A stretch of 64,000 bases of DNA, taken from Actinorhabdospora filicis. Its GTDB lineage: Bacteria > Actinomycetota > Actinomycetes > Mycobacteriales > Micromonosporaceae. Below the pieces are notes generated by a model, which was not told the DNA's origin, ran no database searches, and saw nothing but the letters and a program-made list of their open reading frames with translations. The translations under genes and the position numbers were made by a program. Below, in pieces: positions 29,679 to 38,740 of the stretch (the stretch's first letter is position 1; every line of letters starts with the position of its first letter). The stretch spans positions 1,433,370 to 1,497,369 of the forward strand of contig NZ_BSTX01000001.1 in assembly GCF_030269765.1 (NCBI RefSeq), read 5' to 3'.

Positions 29679-30324
29679 CGCCGTCCACCACCTTCACGGT
29701 CCGGTGCGCGCGATCGGCGACGTCACTCTCATGGGTGACGATGACGACCGCGCGATCGCCGCTCACCAGCGACTCCAGCAGCTCCAGCACCGAAGCGGTG
29801 TTCTCCGAGTCGAGGTTGCCCGTCGGCTCATCGCACAGCAGCACCTTCGGCTCGTGGACGATCGCCCGCGCGATCGCCACCCGCTGCCGCTCACCACCCG
29901 ACAGGGTGTTCGGGCGCGCCCGCAGCCGGTGCCCCAGCCCGACGGCCAGCAGCGCCTTCTCCGCCATCGCCGCCCGCTCCCTGCGGGGAATCCCCAGGTG
30001 CTCCAGCGGCACCGTCACGTTCCCCAGGCAATCCAGGTGCGCGATGACGTGCGCGGCCTGGAACACGAACCCCAGGGTGCTGGCCCGCAACGCCGTGCGC
30101 TGCCGCTCCTTCAGGCTCCCGGTGTCGACCCCGGCCAGGTGGTACGTACCGGTCGTGGGAGTGTCCAGCAGCCCCAGCACGTTCAGCAGCGTCGACTTGC
30201 CCGAACCTGACGGGCCCACGATCGCCACGATCTCACCGGCGTCCACACCGAAGGTGGCATCCCGCAGCGCGGTCACCTCCGGCGGCCCGGCGAAGGTCCG
30301 CCCCACCTCGCGCAGCTCGATCAC
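29656..30324 (-). CDS. ABC transporter ATPase, MacB/LolD type
   Basis: 222 residues. Walker A GPSGSGKST, signature LSGGERQRVAIAR, Walker B VLLCDEPTGNLD, H-loop VTHE. The group with LGLLDTPTTGTYHLAG after Walker A and NLDS after Walker B is the LolD/MacB branch. The GTG at 30324 overlaps the stop of the adaptor gene by four bases. It drives the permease at 28455-29678. Confidence 0.95.
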   Translation of the reverse strand: MIELREVGRTFAGPPEVTALRDATFGVDAGEIVAIVGPSGSGKSTLLNVLGLLDTPTTGTYHLAGVDTGSLKERQRTALRASTLGFVFQAAHVIAHLDCLGNVTVPLEHLGIPRRERAAMAEKALLAVGLGHRLRARPNTLSGGERQRVAIARAIVHEPKVLLCDEPTGNLDSENTASVLELLESLVSGDRAVVIVTHESDVADRAHRTVKVVDGVAAALAA

Positions 30325-31535
30325 TTCTTCGCGCTCCGTTCGGCCACGACGACCTTCGCGCCCACCGGCAACTGGCCCTCCTTCGGGGTCACCGCGCACA
30401 GGCCCTCCTGGTTGAGGTGGACGGTCACGGCGACGTCGTGGCGCTCGCCCTTGGCGTCGACCACGGTCACCACGTCGGCCCCGGCCTTGCGCCACAGAGC
30501 CGAGACGGGCACGACCACCGCCTCCGGCGGGGACGTCTTGAACTCCACCACCACGCTCTGCGCGGCGCCCACCTTCGGCTTGTCCGGCAGGTCCTTGCCG
30601 TCCACCGCGAACGTGGCGATGTCGGCGGCGCCCTGCGGCTGACCCCACGGGTCGCCCTTGTTCTCCTCGCCCTCCGGCTTGTCCTCCGCGGGCGGCTTGC
30701 CGATGCCCAGGAGCTTGGTGCCCTTGTCCTCCAGCGGGCCCTCCCCGAAGGTCAGGCGAGCGCCCTCGGGCAGGTTGTCCAGGCCCTTGGCGCCGTCCTT
30801 GAGAGGGACGCTGACCCGCCACGCGCCGCCGACGAGGGTGGCGATGGTGTCCTTGGCGGGCAGGCCGACCTCGGCGTTGATCTTGCCGACGGTGGCCGGC
30901 AGCGACTTCGCGTACAGCAGCTCGGCGGCCGGGACCGACACGATCTTCGGGGCGGCCTTGGGCTGGCCGGACTCGGGGTCGGCCGGGCCCTGCTCGCCGT
31001 CGGCGGTGGCGTTGGCGTAGCCCAGGTCGGAGTACAGGCGCTTGGTGTCGGCGGCGGTGCGGGCGTCGAAGGTCCCGGTCACCGGCGTCCCGTACTTGGC
31101 CGCGAGGGCCTTCTGGAACTGGGAGACGTCGCGGCCCTTGTCGCCCTCTTTCATGTCCCGGAAGGCCGGGAACTCGCCGGTGAGCACGATGATCGGGCGG
31201 CCGGAGATCTCGATGAGGGCCTGCCCGCTGCGGATCTCGTCACCGGCCTTCTTGGGCAGGAACGTGCAGATCGGCGCCGGGCCGCCGCTGGCGCCGGCCG
31301 GGGCCTTCACCGACAGCGACACCTCCCGGGAGAGTTCGCCGTCGAACTTCCGCGAGGACGCCAGTGGTCCCTTCTGGACGGTCGCGGTGATGGTGGACGG
31401 CTCGGGCTCGCCGGCCTCGGCGGAGACCTGCGCGGGTGTGCGCGCCTTGGAGGCGGCCCATACCGCGACTCCGGAGGAGACGATCAGTCCCACGCTCAGC
31501 AGCGCGATGACGACCCTGGCTCGGGTGATCTTCAC
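30321..31535 (-). CDS. Membrane-anchored adaptor with peptidoglycan-binding domain
   Basis: 404 residues. One N-terminal membrane anchor (about 7-28, VVIALLSVGLIVSSGVAVWA) puts the rest outside. A biotinyl-lipoyl-like HlyD/MacA segment is seen in the first half (ITATVQKGPLASSRKF, GDEIRSGQALIEISGRPI). A peptidoglycan-binding type 1 domain follows (about 130-170, GDKGRDVSQFQKALAAKYG). Then comes a long beta-rich tail (ending VGAKVVVAERSAKK). It is the MacA-like partner of the ATPase and permease. The GTG at 31535 is two bases after the lipoprotein stop. Confidence 0.85.
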   Translation of the reverse strand: MKITRARVVIALLSVGLIVSSGVAVWAASKARTPAQVSAEAGEPEPSTITATVQKGPLASSRKFDGELSREVSLSVKAPAGASGGPAPICTFLPKKAGDEIRSGQALIEISGRPIIVLTGEFPAFRDMKEGDKGRDVSQFQKALAAKYGTPVTGTFDARTAADTKRLYSDLGYANATADGEQGPADPESGQPKAAPKIVSVPAAELLYAKSLPATVGKINAEVGLPAKDTIATLVGGAWRVSVPLKDGAKGLDNLPEGARLTFGEGPLEDKGTKLLGIGKPPAEDKPEGEENKGDPWGQPQGAADIATFAVDGKDLPDKPKVGAAQSVVVEFKTSPPEAVVVPVSALWRKAGADVVTVVDAKGERHDVAVTVHLNQEGLCAVTPKEGQLPVGAKVVVAERSAKK

Positions 31536-31537
31536 TT

Positions 31538-32725
31538 CTAGCCCTTCAGGAGGTCCTGGGCGGCCGACAGGGAGGCCTTGACGTACTCGTACCAGTGGAA
31601 GAGGCGCGTCTCCTGGTCCACCAGGTAGGTGTCCAGGGCGCCCTTGAGGAGCTGCGAGCGGGCGTCGTCGTAGCCGGTCTCGGTGCTGCACTCGGCGTGC
31701 GCGACGGCCAGCTTGATCTCCTTCTCGCGGGCCTTGTCGAGCTCGTCGTCGCTCTTCTGCTCGGGCTCGATCGGGTGGACCGTGGTCAGGCCGTCACCGC
31801 TGTCGCCGGACTTGCCCCAGTACAGCTCGCTGGCCTTCTGGTAGGCGTCCTCGGGCTTGGCCAGGCCGTCGAAGCCGCGGCCGGCCATGCAGTCGGCCCA
31901 CTGCACGTCCAGGGCCTGCATCTCGGCGGTCTCGGCCAGCTCCTCCCAGATGACCTTGCTGAACTTGTCCAGCGCGTAGTACTCGGTCTCCAGGTAGTCG
32001 CCCATGCCGTCTTTGAAGATCTTGGCGTTGACCTCGGCGGCGCAGCCCTGCGTCGGGTACTGGCGCTTGGAGCCGTCGGGCAGCACGATCTTCTCGAAGG
32101 TCGGGTAGTCGGGCTCCTGGTAGTCGTTCTTGCTCTCGATGGAGATGGCGCCGTCCTTCTCCCGCTGCTTCCAGTCCTCTTCCTGGATCTTGCTGCGGTT
32201 GACGCCCTCCATGGCGACCCAGTAGCGGTCCTGATCGGCCTCAGGCAGGTTGTAGAAGGCATTGGGGTCCCCGCCGCCGGGCAGGGCCTCGCCGCTCTCG
32301 CTCGGCATGGGCATGTCGCTGCCGGAGACCTCAGGCTCGGAGCTGCTGCCGTCGGAGGGGCCCTCGCCCTCGGTGCCCGGGCCCTTGATGCCGCGCGGGT
32401 CCATCCCGTAGCCGTTCTTCTGGGCCTCTTCGACGGTCAGCTTCGGGCCCTGCTGCTCGGGGCTGATGATCTCCTCGGGGTTGAACACCCACATCTCGCC
32501 GTCACTGCCGGTGTAGGGGTGGACGGTGAAGCCCTTGCCCTCCATGCACTGGCGGACCAGCCGCGTGACGGTCTGGTCGAGCTCGGCGTCCAGCTTGTTG
32601 CCTTCGAGCCAGGCTTCCTTGGCTCCGGTGGGCTTGTCGTCGGCGTCGCCGCCACTGCATCCGGCGAGCGCGAAGGCGCCGGCCAGGACCATCACCGGCA
32701 TGAGCCGGTGCGCGCGTGACCTCAT
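31538..32725 (-). CDS. Secreted lipoprotein of the ABC operon
   Basis: 395 residues. The lipobox is ALAGC (Cys23) after a signal of about 22 residues, so it is lipid-anchored outside. The mature part is acidic and helix-rich with a low-complexity segment near 115-150 (PSDGSSSEPEVSGSDMPMPS) and four further Cys in pairs: VRQCMEGKG, TQGCAAEV, WADCMAGRG, AHAECSTE. I do not recognise a family. It begins the four-gene set lipoprotein, adaptor, ATPase, permease and is probably a substrate-binding or envelope partner. The ATG at 32725 is the first in frame. Confidence 0.75.
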   Translation of the reverse strand: MRSRAHRLMPVMVLAGAFALAGCSGGDADDKPTGAKEAWLEGNKLDAELDQTVTRLVRQCMEGKGFTVHPYTGSDGEMWVFNPEEIISPEQQGPKLTVEEAQKNGYGMDPRGIKGPGTEGEGPSDGSSSEPEVSGSDMPMPSESGEALPGGGDPNAFYNLPEADQDRYWVAMEGVNRSKIQEEDWKQREKDGAISIESKNDYQEPDYPTFEKIVLPDGSKRQYPTQGCAAEVNAKIFKDGMGDYLETEYYALDKFSKVIWEELAETAEMQALDVQWADCMAGRGFDGLAKPEDAYQKASELYWGKSGDSGDGLTTVHPIEPEQKSDDELDKAREKEIKLAVAHAECSTETGYDDARSQLLKGALDTYLVDQETRLFHWYEYVKASLSAAQDLLKG

Positions 32726-32785
32726 GGTCCCTCCATCCGTGTCTAACCGACAAGATGCGAGGGACCCGGTCCCGGTTGCCGTGCC

Positions 32786-34492
32786 CTAGGCGGCAGTTTC
32801 CTCACGGGTGACCACCGCGCGGTAGCGCGGTTCGGCGACCAGCAGCTCGGCGTGGGTGCCGGTGGCCAGCACCTTTCCCCGCTCCACATAGGCCACCTGG
32901 TCCACTTTGGACAGCAGCAGCGGGCTGGTCGTCGCGATGACCGTCGTGCGGCCGCCCCGGGCGGCGCGCAGCCGGTCGGCGATGGCGGCCTCGGTGTGGG
33001 CGTCGACCGCCGAGGTCGGCTCCACCAAGACCAGCACCTCCGGGTCGAACAGCAGCGCGCGGGCCAGCCGCAGCCGCTGGCGCTGACCGCCGGACAGCGA
33101 GCGGCCGTCCTCGGTGATCTCGCCGTCCAGGCCGCCGGGCACCGAGGCGATGACGTCCTCGGCCGAGGCGGCCCGCACCGCGGCGAGTACCGCTTCCTCG
33201 CTCGCGCCGCCACGGGCGTCCAGCTCCTCGCGGACGGCCCCGGCGAACAGGCGCGCGTCATTGTCGGCGACCAGGATGCGGCTGCGGACCTCGGCGACCG
33301 GCAGCCGGTTCAGCGGCACGCCTCCGTAGGTCGCCTCCGACTCGGTGTAGCGGCCCAGCCGGTCGGCGATGCGCGCGGAGTCGTCGGGGTCGGTGGCCGC
33401 GATCGCGTAGACCGTCCCGGCGGGCACCGCCAGGCCCGACTCGGGGTCGACGAGTTCGCCTTCGCGCGGGTCGAGGGTGTCGGGTCCGTCGACGACGCCG
33501 GGCTGGAGGTTCAGGATGTTGATCACGCGGCGGGCGGCGACCATGCCGCGGGTGACCTTGTAGGCGGCCTCGGCGAAGGTGCGCAGCGGGATCGTCAGCA
33601 GGGCCGCGTACCCGTAGACGGCGACGACGTCGCCGGGGGTGATGTCGTGGGCGGCGGCCATGCGCGCCGACAGCCACACGACCAGCGCCAGGAACAGTCC
33701 CGGCAGCAGGATCTGGAGCGCCTCGACCCAGGTCTGCACCGCGCCGATGCGGTAGCCCGCGGCCCGCAGCCTCTGCGAGCGCTCCCGGTAGCGCCGGTGG
33801 AACAGGTCCTCGCCGCCGATGCCGCGCAGCACCCGCAGGCCCGAGACGATGTCACCGGCCTGCCCCGACAGTTCGCCCTGCTGTTCGCGGTAGTGCGCCT
33901 CGCGCCGCTGGATCGGCTTGATCAGCAGCGCGACCAGGCCCATCAGGACCGGGACGCCCACGATGATGACCGCGCCCAGCGTCGGCGAGATGGACAGCAG
34001 GATGCCGATGATGACCAGCAGCGTCACGACCGCGCCGGTGCCGCGGGCGGTGATGTCGAGCGCCATGCCGATGCTGGTGAGGTCGGAGGCGCCGACCGAG
34101 ACGACCTCGCCGGTGGACACCTGCTTGGGCAGCGCGGCGCCGACCCGGACCGCCGCCCTGGTCACCACCTGGATGACGCGGGTGGCGCCGTGGTTGCTGA
34201 TGAGCACGACCGTCCGGTGCCGCATGATGCCCGCCGTGGCGCCCACGGCCGCCAGGACCAGCATGGCCCCGCACCACGGGAGCAGGCGCGACCAGTCCTT
34301 GGTGGCGACGCCCTCGTCGATGGCCTTGCCGAGCAGCGCGGGCGAGACGGCCATGCAGACCATCCAGACGATGCCGAAGGCCATGCCCGCGACGACCCGC
34401 CAGCCCTGCTGGCGGAGGAGCCACCACATGAATCGGGCGGGCGTTCGGGAGTCGGGGACACCGGGATGGGGGGAGGGCATGGAGAGGCGCAC
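32786..34492 (-). CDS. ABC transporter half with degenerate ATP site
   Basis: 568 residues. Six helices occupy about 30-310. In the ATPase part the signature LSGGQRQRLRLARALL is intact, but Walker A is missing (the P-loop place reads YAIAATDPDDSARIADRL), Walker B is VLVLVEPTSAVD (Asp replaced by Val) and the H-loop His is replaced (IATTSPLL). It therefore cannot hydrolyse ATP in its own site and would need a catalytic partner, as in heterodimeric exporters. No such gene adjoins it. The start is taken as GTG 34492; ATG 34480 is equally possible. No good ribosome site is seen at either. Confidence 0.85.
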   Translation of the reverse strand: MRLSMPSPHPGVPDSRTPARFMWWLLRQQGWRVVAGMAFGIVWMVCMAVSPALLGKAIDEGVATKDWSRLLPWCGAMLVLAAVGATAGIMRHRTVVLISNHGATRVIQVVTRAAVRVGAALPKQVSTGEVVSVGASDLTSIGMALDITARGTGAVVTLLVIIGILLSISPTLGAVIIVGVPVLMGLVALLIKPIQRREAHYREQQGELSGQAGDIVSGLRVLRGIGGEDLFHRRYRERSQRLRAAGYRIGAVQTWVEALQILLPGLFLALVVWLSARMAAAHDITPGDVVAVYGYAALLTIPLRTFAEAAYKVTRGMVAARRVINILNLQPGVVDGPDTLDPREGELVDPESGLAVPAGTVYAIAATDPDDSARIADRLGRYTESEATYGGVPLNRLPVAEVRSRILVADNDARLFAGAVREELDARGGASEEAVLAAVRAASAEDVIASVPGGLDGEITEDGRSLSGGQRQRLRLARALLFDPEVLVLVEPTSAVDAHTEAAIADRLRAARGGRTTVIATTSPLLLSKVDQVAYVERGKVLATGTHAELLVAEPRYRAVVTREETAA

Positions 34493-35126
34493 AGCCTGTG
34501 GAGGTTACGCGCGGCGGGAGACGGTGGCCAGGGCTTTTCGGCCTGATGGGAGGGGGTGAGGGGGGTGAGGTGGGACACATGGCGGACGGTGCTCGCAAGG
34601 CCACCGGGCTTCCGGCGGAGGGCCCGGGACCGCTTCTGTGGCCTTCGAGGGAGTCGCCGCCACCGTCATCGCATCCGCCACGGCCGCCGACCCGACGCCC
34701 GCACGCCTGCGGCGAACGGCCCGGTACCGAGTGCGGCACGCCCGGCCGGTCGCGCCCGAACGACGGGCAAGGTGACGCCGTACCTCTCCCGGCGTCTCGC
34801 CACGAAGCCGCCCGGGCGGGTCGGCACGCTGTTCCACGATCCCGGCGGCCCGGTACGGGCCCGGATGCCGACGGGCGCACATCGACGGCGCGGCCCGCGG
34901 CCTCAACGCCGTGCGCGCCGCGCGGGCGGGACCCGGTGGAGTTCCGGCGCGACCTCGCCCGGTGGGCCGAGCGCGAGCCGCTGCCGGTCACCGTCCGCCG
35001 ACCGTCGCCGGTCCACGCTCCACCGTGTACGCACGCCCGAACCCGGCACGCTCTGCCGGGCGCCCCCGGACGCCGAACACCGGGCCGCGCGTGGCGCGGC
35101 CCGGTGCCCGGTTCGTTCGGTACGGG
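34493..35126. other. Intergenic region of 634 bases, gene remnants only
   Basis: Between the ABC gene and the M20 amidohydrolase. No intact gene is seen. A fragment with resemblance to an alpha/beta hydrolase is at 34760-34855; the rest gives only Arg/Pro-rich frames. Confidence 0.6.
34760..34855 (+). pseudogene. Possible remnant of an S33/TAP-like peptidase
   Basis: In frame with position 34766 the translation reads GKVTPYLSRRLATKPPGRVG then TLFHDPGGPV. This resembles the start of secreted tripeptidyl aminopeptidase-like hydrolases (sRRxATdpakRxGtLfvNPGGPG). Coding resemblance stops soon after, so it would be a decayed copy. The match is short and seen by eye only. Confidence 0.35.
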
Positions 35127-36377
35127 CTAGAAGGCCGCCGAGGAGACGGCGGCCATGGCGGTGTGGGTCATCATGCGGACCCCGACGGCGATGGCCGATT
35201 CGTCGACGTCGAAGTCCCCCTGGTGCAGGTCGAGGGCCTGACCGGCCCGGCCGACGCCGAGGCGGGCCATGGCGCCGGGGACCTCTTCGAGGTACCAGGC
35301 GAAGTCCTCGCCGCCCATGGAGATGGGCGTCTCGGTGACGCGGTCCTCGCCGAGGGCGGCGGCTGCCGCGCCCGCGAAGACGGCGGTGGCGACGCGATCG
35401 TTGACCACCGGGGGGACGCCGGGGGTGTAGTCGATCTCGGCGTGGGCGCCGGTGGCGGCCACGACGTCGCGGATGAGCTGCTCCACCATGCCGGGGACGG
35501 TCTTCCAGGCGTCGCGGTCGAGCATGCGGACGGTGCCGCGGACGATGCCCTCCTGGGGGATCGCGTTGGCGGCCTGGCCGGCCTGGATCGCGCCGAAGAC
35601 GAGGGCCACGCCGACGCGGGGGTCGAGGCGGCGGTCGAGGAGGGCGGGGACGTCGACCACGACGCGGGAGAGCGCGTGGACGAGGTCGGTCGTCAGGTGC
35701 GGGCGCGAGGTGTGGCCACCGCGGCCGGTGAGGCGGACCTCCAGCATGTCGGAGGCGGCCGTCAGGGGCCCCGAGCGCATGCCGACCATCCCGGCGGGCA
35801 GGCGGGGATCACAGTGGACGGCGAAGATCGCGGCGACGTCGTCTAGGGCACCGGCGCGCATCATGACCGGCGCGCCCGAGGGGAACTTCTCCTCGCTGGG
35901 CTGGAACACCAGACGGACCCGGCCGGCCAGCTCGCCGCGCTTGGCGAGGTCGGCGAGCATGAGCCCGGTGCCGAGGACGACCGTGGTGTGAACGTCGTGG
36001 CCGCACGCGTGGCAGGCGCCGTCGACGGTCGAGCGGTACGGGACGTCCTTCGGGTCCTGGATCGGCAGCGCGTCCATGTCTCCGCGCAGCGCGATCACCC
36101 GGTCGCCCTCACCGATGTCACAGAGCACGCCGTTGCCGCCCGGTATCAGCCGCGGTTGGAGCCCGGCGGCGGCAAGCCGCTCGGCCACGTAGGCGGCCGT
36201 GCCGTGCTCCTCACCCGAGAGTTCCGGGTGCATGTGGAAATGGCGGCGAATCGAGACGAGTTCCTCGGCATGCGCGGCGAGCCAGGCGTCGAGGCGTCCC
36301 GGCAACGGGTCGGACTCGGCGACTGGCCCGAATGGGGCGGGCATCGGCTCGGCGGAGAGCGTCGGCGTGATAGTCAC
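35127..36377 (-). CDS. M20-family amidohydrolase
   Basis: 416 residues. The zinc ligands of the family are seen in RGDMDALPIQD, ACGHDVHTTVV (His-x-x-His region), PSEEKFPSGA and AVHCDPRLPAG; the dimerisation domain lies at about 195-300 and the last His/Glu region at PISMGGEDFAWYL. It hydrolyses an N-acyl amino acid or similar amide. The GTG at 36377 follows GAAGG; Met12 (MPAPFGP) is an alternative. The frame is open for another 147 codons upstream but codes for Ser/Gly/His/Gln repeats, which I take to be non-coding. Confidence 0.9.
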   Translation of the reverse strand: MTITPTLSAEPMPAPFGPVAESDPLPGRLDAWLAAHAEELVSIRRHFHMHPELSGEEHGTAAYVAERLAAAGLQPRLIPGGNGVLCDIGEGDRVIALRGDMDALPIQDPKDVPYRSTVDGACHACGHDVHTTVVLGTGLMLADLAKRGELAGRVRLVFQPSEEKFPSGAPVMMRAGALDDVAAIFAVHCDPRLPAGMVGMRSGPLTAASDMLEVRLTGRGGHTSRPHLTTDLVHALSRVVVDVPALLDRRLDPRVGVALVFGAIQAGQAANAIPQEGIVRGTVRMLDRDAWKTVPGMVEQLIRDVVAATGAHAEIDYTPGVPPVVNDRVATAVFAGAAAAALGEDRVTETPISMGGEDFAWYLEEVPGAMARLGVGRAGQALDLHQGDFDVDESAIAVGVRMMTHTAMAAVSSAAF

Positions 36378-37090
36378 GGTGTGGGTACCTTCGTGCTGGA
36401 TTGAATGGACTTGAGGTCGGACTCCGTTGCGATGTTTCGTGGTGCACTGTTGAGTGGTGGCGCACTGTTCGTTGCGGTAGACCTGTTCGTTCTTGTGCGT
36501 CCACGCCTTCTCGGAGCGTTCTCGGGTGCCCGCGGCGCGGTCTGTCTTTGGATCGTCCACAAAGGACTCGGTAAGCCTAGACCGCCACCCATTACTGTCC
36601 GCATTGGGCGGCCGATTGACGTCCGGCCCTTCCGAGGATCGCTCGCGAAAGCCGGCCGCGCGGGGTCCGCGCCCCTGTCCGGCGCGAGCCCGTCCGTACT
36701 GGTCGAACCTGTGCTGGCCGGACCCGTGCTGCTGGTCAGACCCGTGGTCGGAGCCGTTGCCGGACTCACTTTCCCGGTGCGGCCGTGCTGAACCTGCCAC
36801 CTGTCCCACACCTCCCATAACGGATGGACGGCCGACCTGGTTACGGCCGGTCGTTCGACATAGGGGGGACTACGGCGGGTATCGATCGTGACGGCGGTTC
36901 GCAATAACTCTCACCCTGTGTCACGATCTGCACTCGCACACACTGAACGGTTACGCGGTGGTCGCGGGATTTGCCCACCGTCCAATTGTTACCCCGACAA
37001 CGGTACTCCCGTCGCACAAGATGTGCGTCCATTCGGCACTCCGTGCAGTTTCCCGCAATATCTTCGGCGCACGGTGCCGAATTGATCACG
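36378..37090. other. Intergenic region of 713 bases
   Basis: From about 36850 to 37090 the composition is clearly less GC-rich than the surroundings and contains AATTGTTACC and TTGATCACGC, so it probably carries promoters. From 36400 to 36840 there are imperfect GTGCTGGTC-type repeats. No gene is supported on either strand. Confidence 0.5.
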
Positions 37091-37393
37091 CTATTCGGCG
37101 GGACGGCGCCCGAACGCGTGCGGCCCCTTACCGGCGGTGCGCATGTGATGCCACAGCTCGCCGAGCCGGAACGCCAGCTCGAAGCGCGACCGCGCGCCCA
37201 GCATCGCCGCGATGGCGGCCACGTCGCGCTGCACCGTCCGGCGGCCCACGCCCAGCTCACGGGCCACGCGCACGTCGTCGTAGCCGCGATGCAGGAGATC
37301 GGCGATCTTCACCTGACGCGCCGACACCGGCACGCCGAACGCCGCGCGGGCCCGCGCGGCGACCCGGTGATAGAAGATCTCGTCTTCCAGCAT
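37091..37393 (-). CDS. Small helix-turn-helix protein
   Basis: 100 residues. The core SARQVKIADLLHRGYDDVRV then ARELGVGRRTVQRDVAAIAA is a helix-turn-helix resembling the LuxR/GerE or sigma-70 region 4 fold, followed by a helical end (RFELAFRLGELWHHM). No receiver or ligand domain is present, so it may act as a stand-alone DNA-binding regulator. The ATG at 37393 is chosen because AAGGGGG lies just before it and the upstream 24 residues are basic and non-conserved. It is divergent from the MFS gene and may control it. Confidence 0.7.
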   Translation of the reverse strand: MLEDEIFYHRVAARARAAFGVPVSARQVKIADLLHRGYDDVRVARELGVGRRTVQRDVAAIAAMLGARSRFELAFRLGELWHHMRTAGKGPHAFGRRPAE

Positions 37394-37534
37394 CCCCCTT
37401 GTGTAGCACGGAGTGCCGCCCGCCCGCCGGGCCCGGGAACGGACCGGATGGCGGCTTGGCGCCATCCCTCTTCCCCCGTGGGGATCGCCCGTCTAGCGTC
37501 CCGGCACGGCCGACCGTCTCGAAGGGATGCCCGC

Positions 37535-38740
37535 GTGCTGGAAAAATCACCCGTCCGTTCCCGTCTCCCGCTGGCGCTGGTGCTCGCCTCCACGGGGGTC
37601 AGCGTCTTCGGCAGCGCACTCTCCACTGTGGCCATACCCCTTCTGGTCCTCCGGCTCACCGGCTCGGCCCTCGACCTGGGGCTCGTCGGCGGATTCCAGG
37701 CGGCGGGCATGGTCGCGGGCAACACCCTCGGCGGGACGCTCGCCGACCGGATCGGCCCCCGCCGCGCCTCGCTCACCGGGAGCGCGCTGGCCGGCGCGGT
37801 GGTCGCGCTGATCCCCCTCGCCTCGGCCGCCGGGCTGCTGAACATCGCCGTCCTGTGCGCCCTGGGCCTGCTGTCCGGCGCGTGCGGATCGACCGGCGGC
37901 ATCGCCCGGCGCGGCCTGCTGCTGGACGCCGCCGCCGCGAGCGGAGCCTCGGCCGACCGCGCCGAGGGCGGCTACCAGTTCCTCCTGAACGCCGGATACG
38001 TCGGCGGCATCGCCCTGTCCGGGCTCCTGGTCGCCGCGGTGGACCTGGCCACGCTGGTGTGGATCGACGCGGCGTCCTTCTGGCTGACCGCGCTCATGGT
38101 CGCCGCCGTCCGCGCCCGCCGCGGCCCGGCGGCCAAGGACGGCTCGGTGCTCGGCGACTGGCTCGCCGGGCTGCGCGCGTCCTGGCGCGCGCCCGACGTC
38201 CGCGTCACGCTCGTGGCCGGCTGCGTCCTGGCCGGGCTCGCCACGGCCACCGCCACCGTCGCGCTTCCCTTGTACGGCACCGCTCCCGGCGCACCCGAGG
38301 GCGGCCTGGCCTGGCTGCTGGGACTCGACACCGTCGGGACGCTGCTCGGGCTCGGCCTGTACACGCTCGTCGTCACGCGCGTGCCCGGCTGGACGGTCCT
38401 CGCCGTCACCCTGGCCCTGGAGGCGGTGGCGGTGGCCGCCTTCGCGCTCGCGCCGAACTTCCCGGCGCGCCTGGCCTGCATCGCCGTGGCCGGTTTCGCC
38501 GCCGGGCCGACCGTTCCGGTGGTGATGGCGCTGGTGCGCAGGCTGACGCCGCCGGAGATGCACGGTCGCGTCCTGGGCCTGTTCTTCGCCGCCACGACGG
38601 CCCTGACGCCGCTGTTCAACCTCGCCGCCGGGGCGGCCCTGGAGATCGGGCCGCTGTGGACGGTCCCGGCCGCGCAGGCGATGGTCTCGCTGCTGGCGGC
38701 GGTGCCGCTGGTCCGCCGCTACCGGAAGGCCTCGGCGTGA
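37535..38740 (+). CDS. Major facilitator superfamily exporter
   Basis: 401 residues with twelve hydrophobic segments. The loop between helices 2 and 3 reads GGTLADRIGPRRASLTG, the MFS signature; the second half has the equivalent MHGRVLGLFFAATTAL. It resembles drug/proton antiporters of the Actinobacteria. The GTG at 37535 follows GAAGGG at eight bases. The gene overlaps the end of the NmrA-like gene by 22 bases. A small regulator gene is divergent from it. Substrate unknown. Confidence 0.88.
   Translation: MLEKSPVRSRLPLALVLASTGVSVFGSALSTVAIPLLVLRLTGSALDLGLVGGFQAAGMVAGNTLGGTLADRIGPRRASLTGSALAGAVVALIPLASAAGLLNIAVLCALGLLSGACGSTGGIARRGLLLDAAAASGASADRAEGGYQFLLNAGYVGGIALSGLLVAAVDLATLVWIDAASFWLTALMVAAVRARRGPAAKDGSVLGDWLAGLRASWRAPDVRVTLVAGCVLAGLATATATVALPLYGTAPGAPEGGLAWLLGLDTVGTLLGLGLYTLVVTRVPGWTVLAVTLALEAVAVAAFALAPNFPARLACIAVAGFAAGPTVPVVMALVRRLTPPEMHGRVLGLFFAATTALTPLFNLAAGAALEIGPLWTVPAAQAMVSLLAAVPLVRRYRKASA

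Noticed and set aside
26553-34492. A natural-product gene cluster around the ABC transporters
   Set aside because: No synthase, precursor peptide or tailoring enzymes are present; the genes are transport and envelope functions.
34498-35130. 210-codon plus-strand frame after the ABC gene
   Set aside because: Arg/Pro-rich, no motif; only a short possible peptidase remnant is seen, in another frame.
36405-36791. Plus-strand frame with hydrophobic start (LLSGGALFVAVDLFVLV)
   Set aside because: Looks like a membrane helix, but there is no ribosome site and the rest follows the GTGCTGGTC repeats.
36378-36818. 147-codon N-terminal extension of the M20 amidohydrolase
   Set aside because: In frame and open, but Ser/Gly/His/Gln-rich and without counterpart in the family; the GTG at 36377 gives a normal protein.
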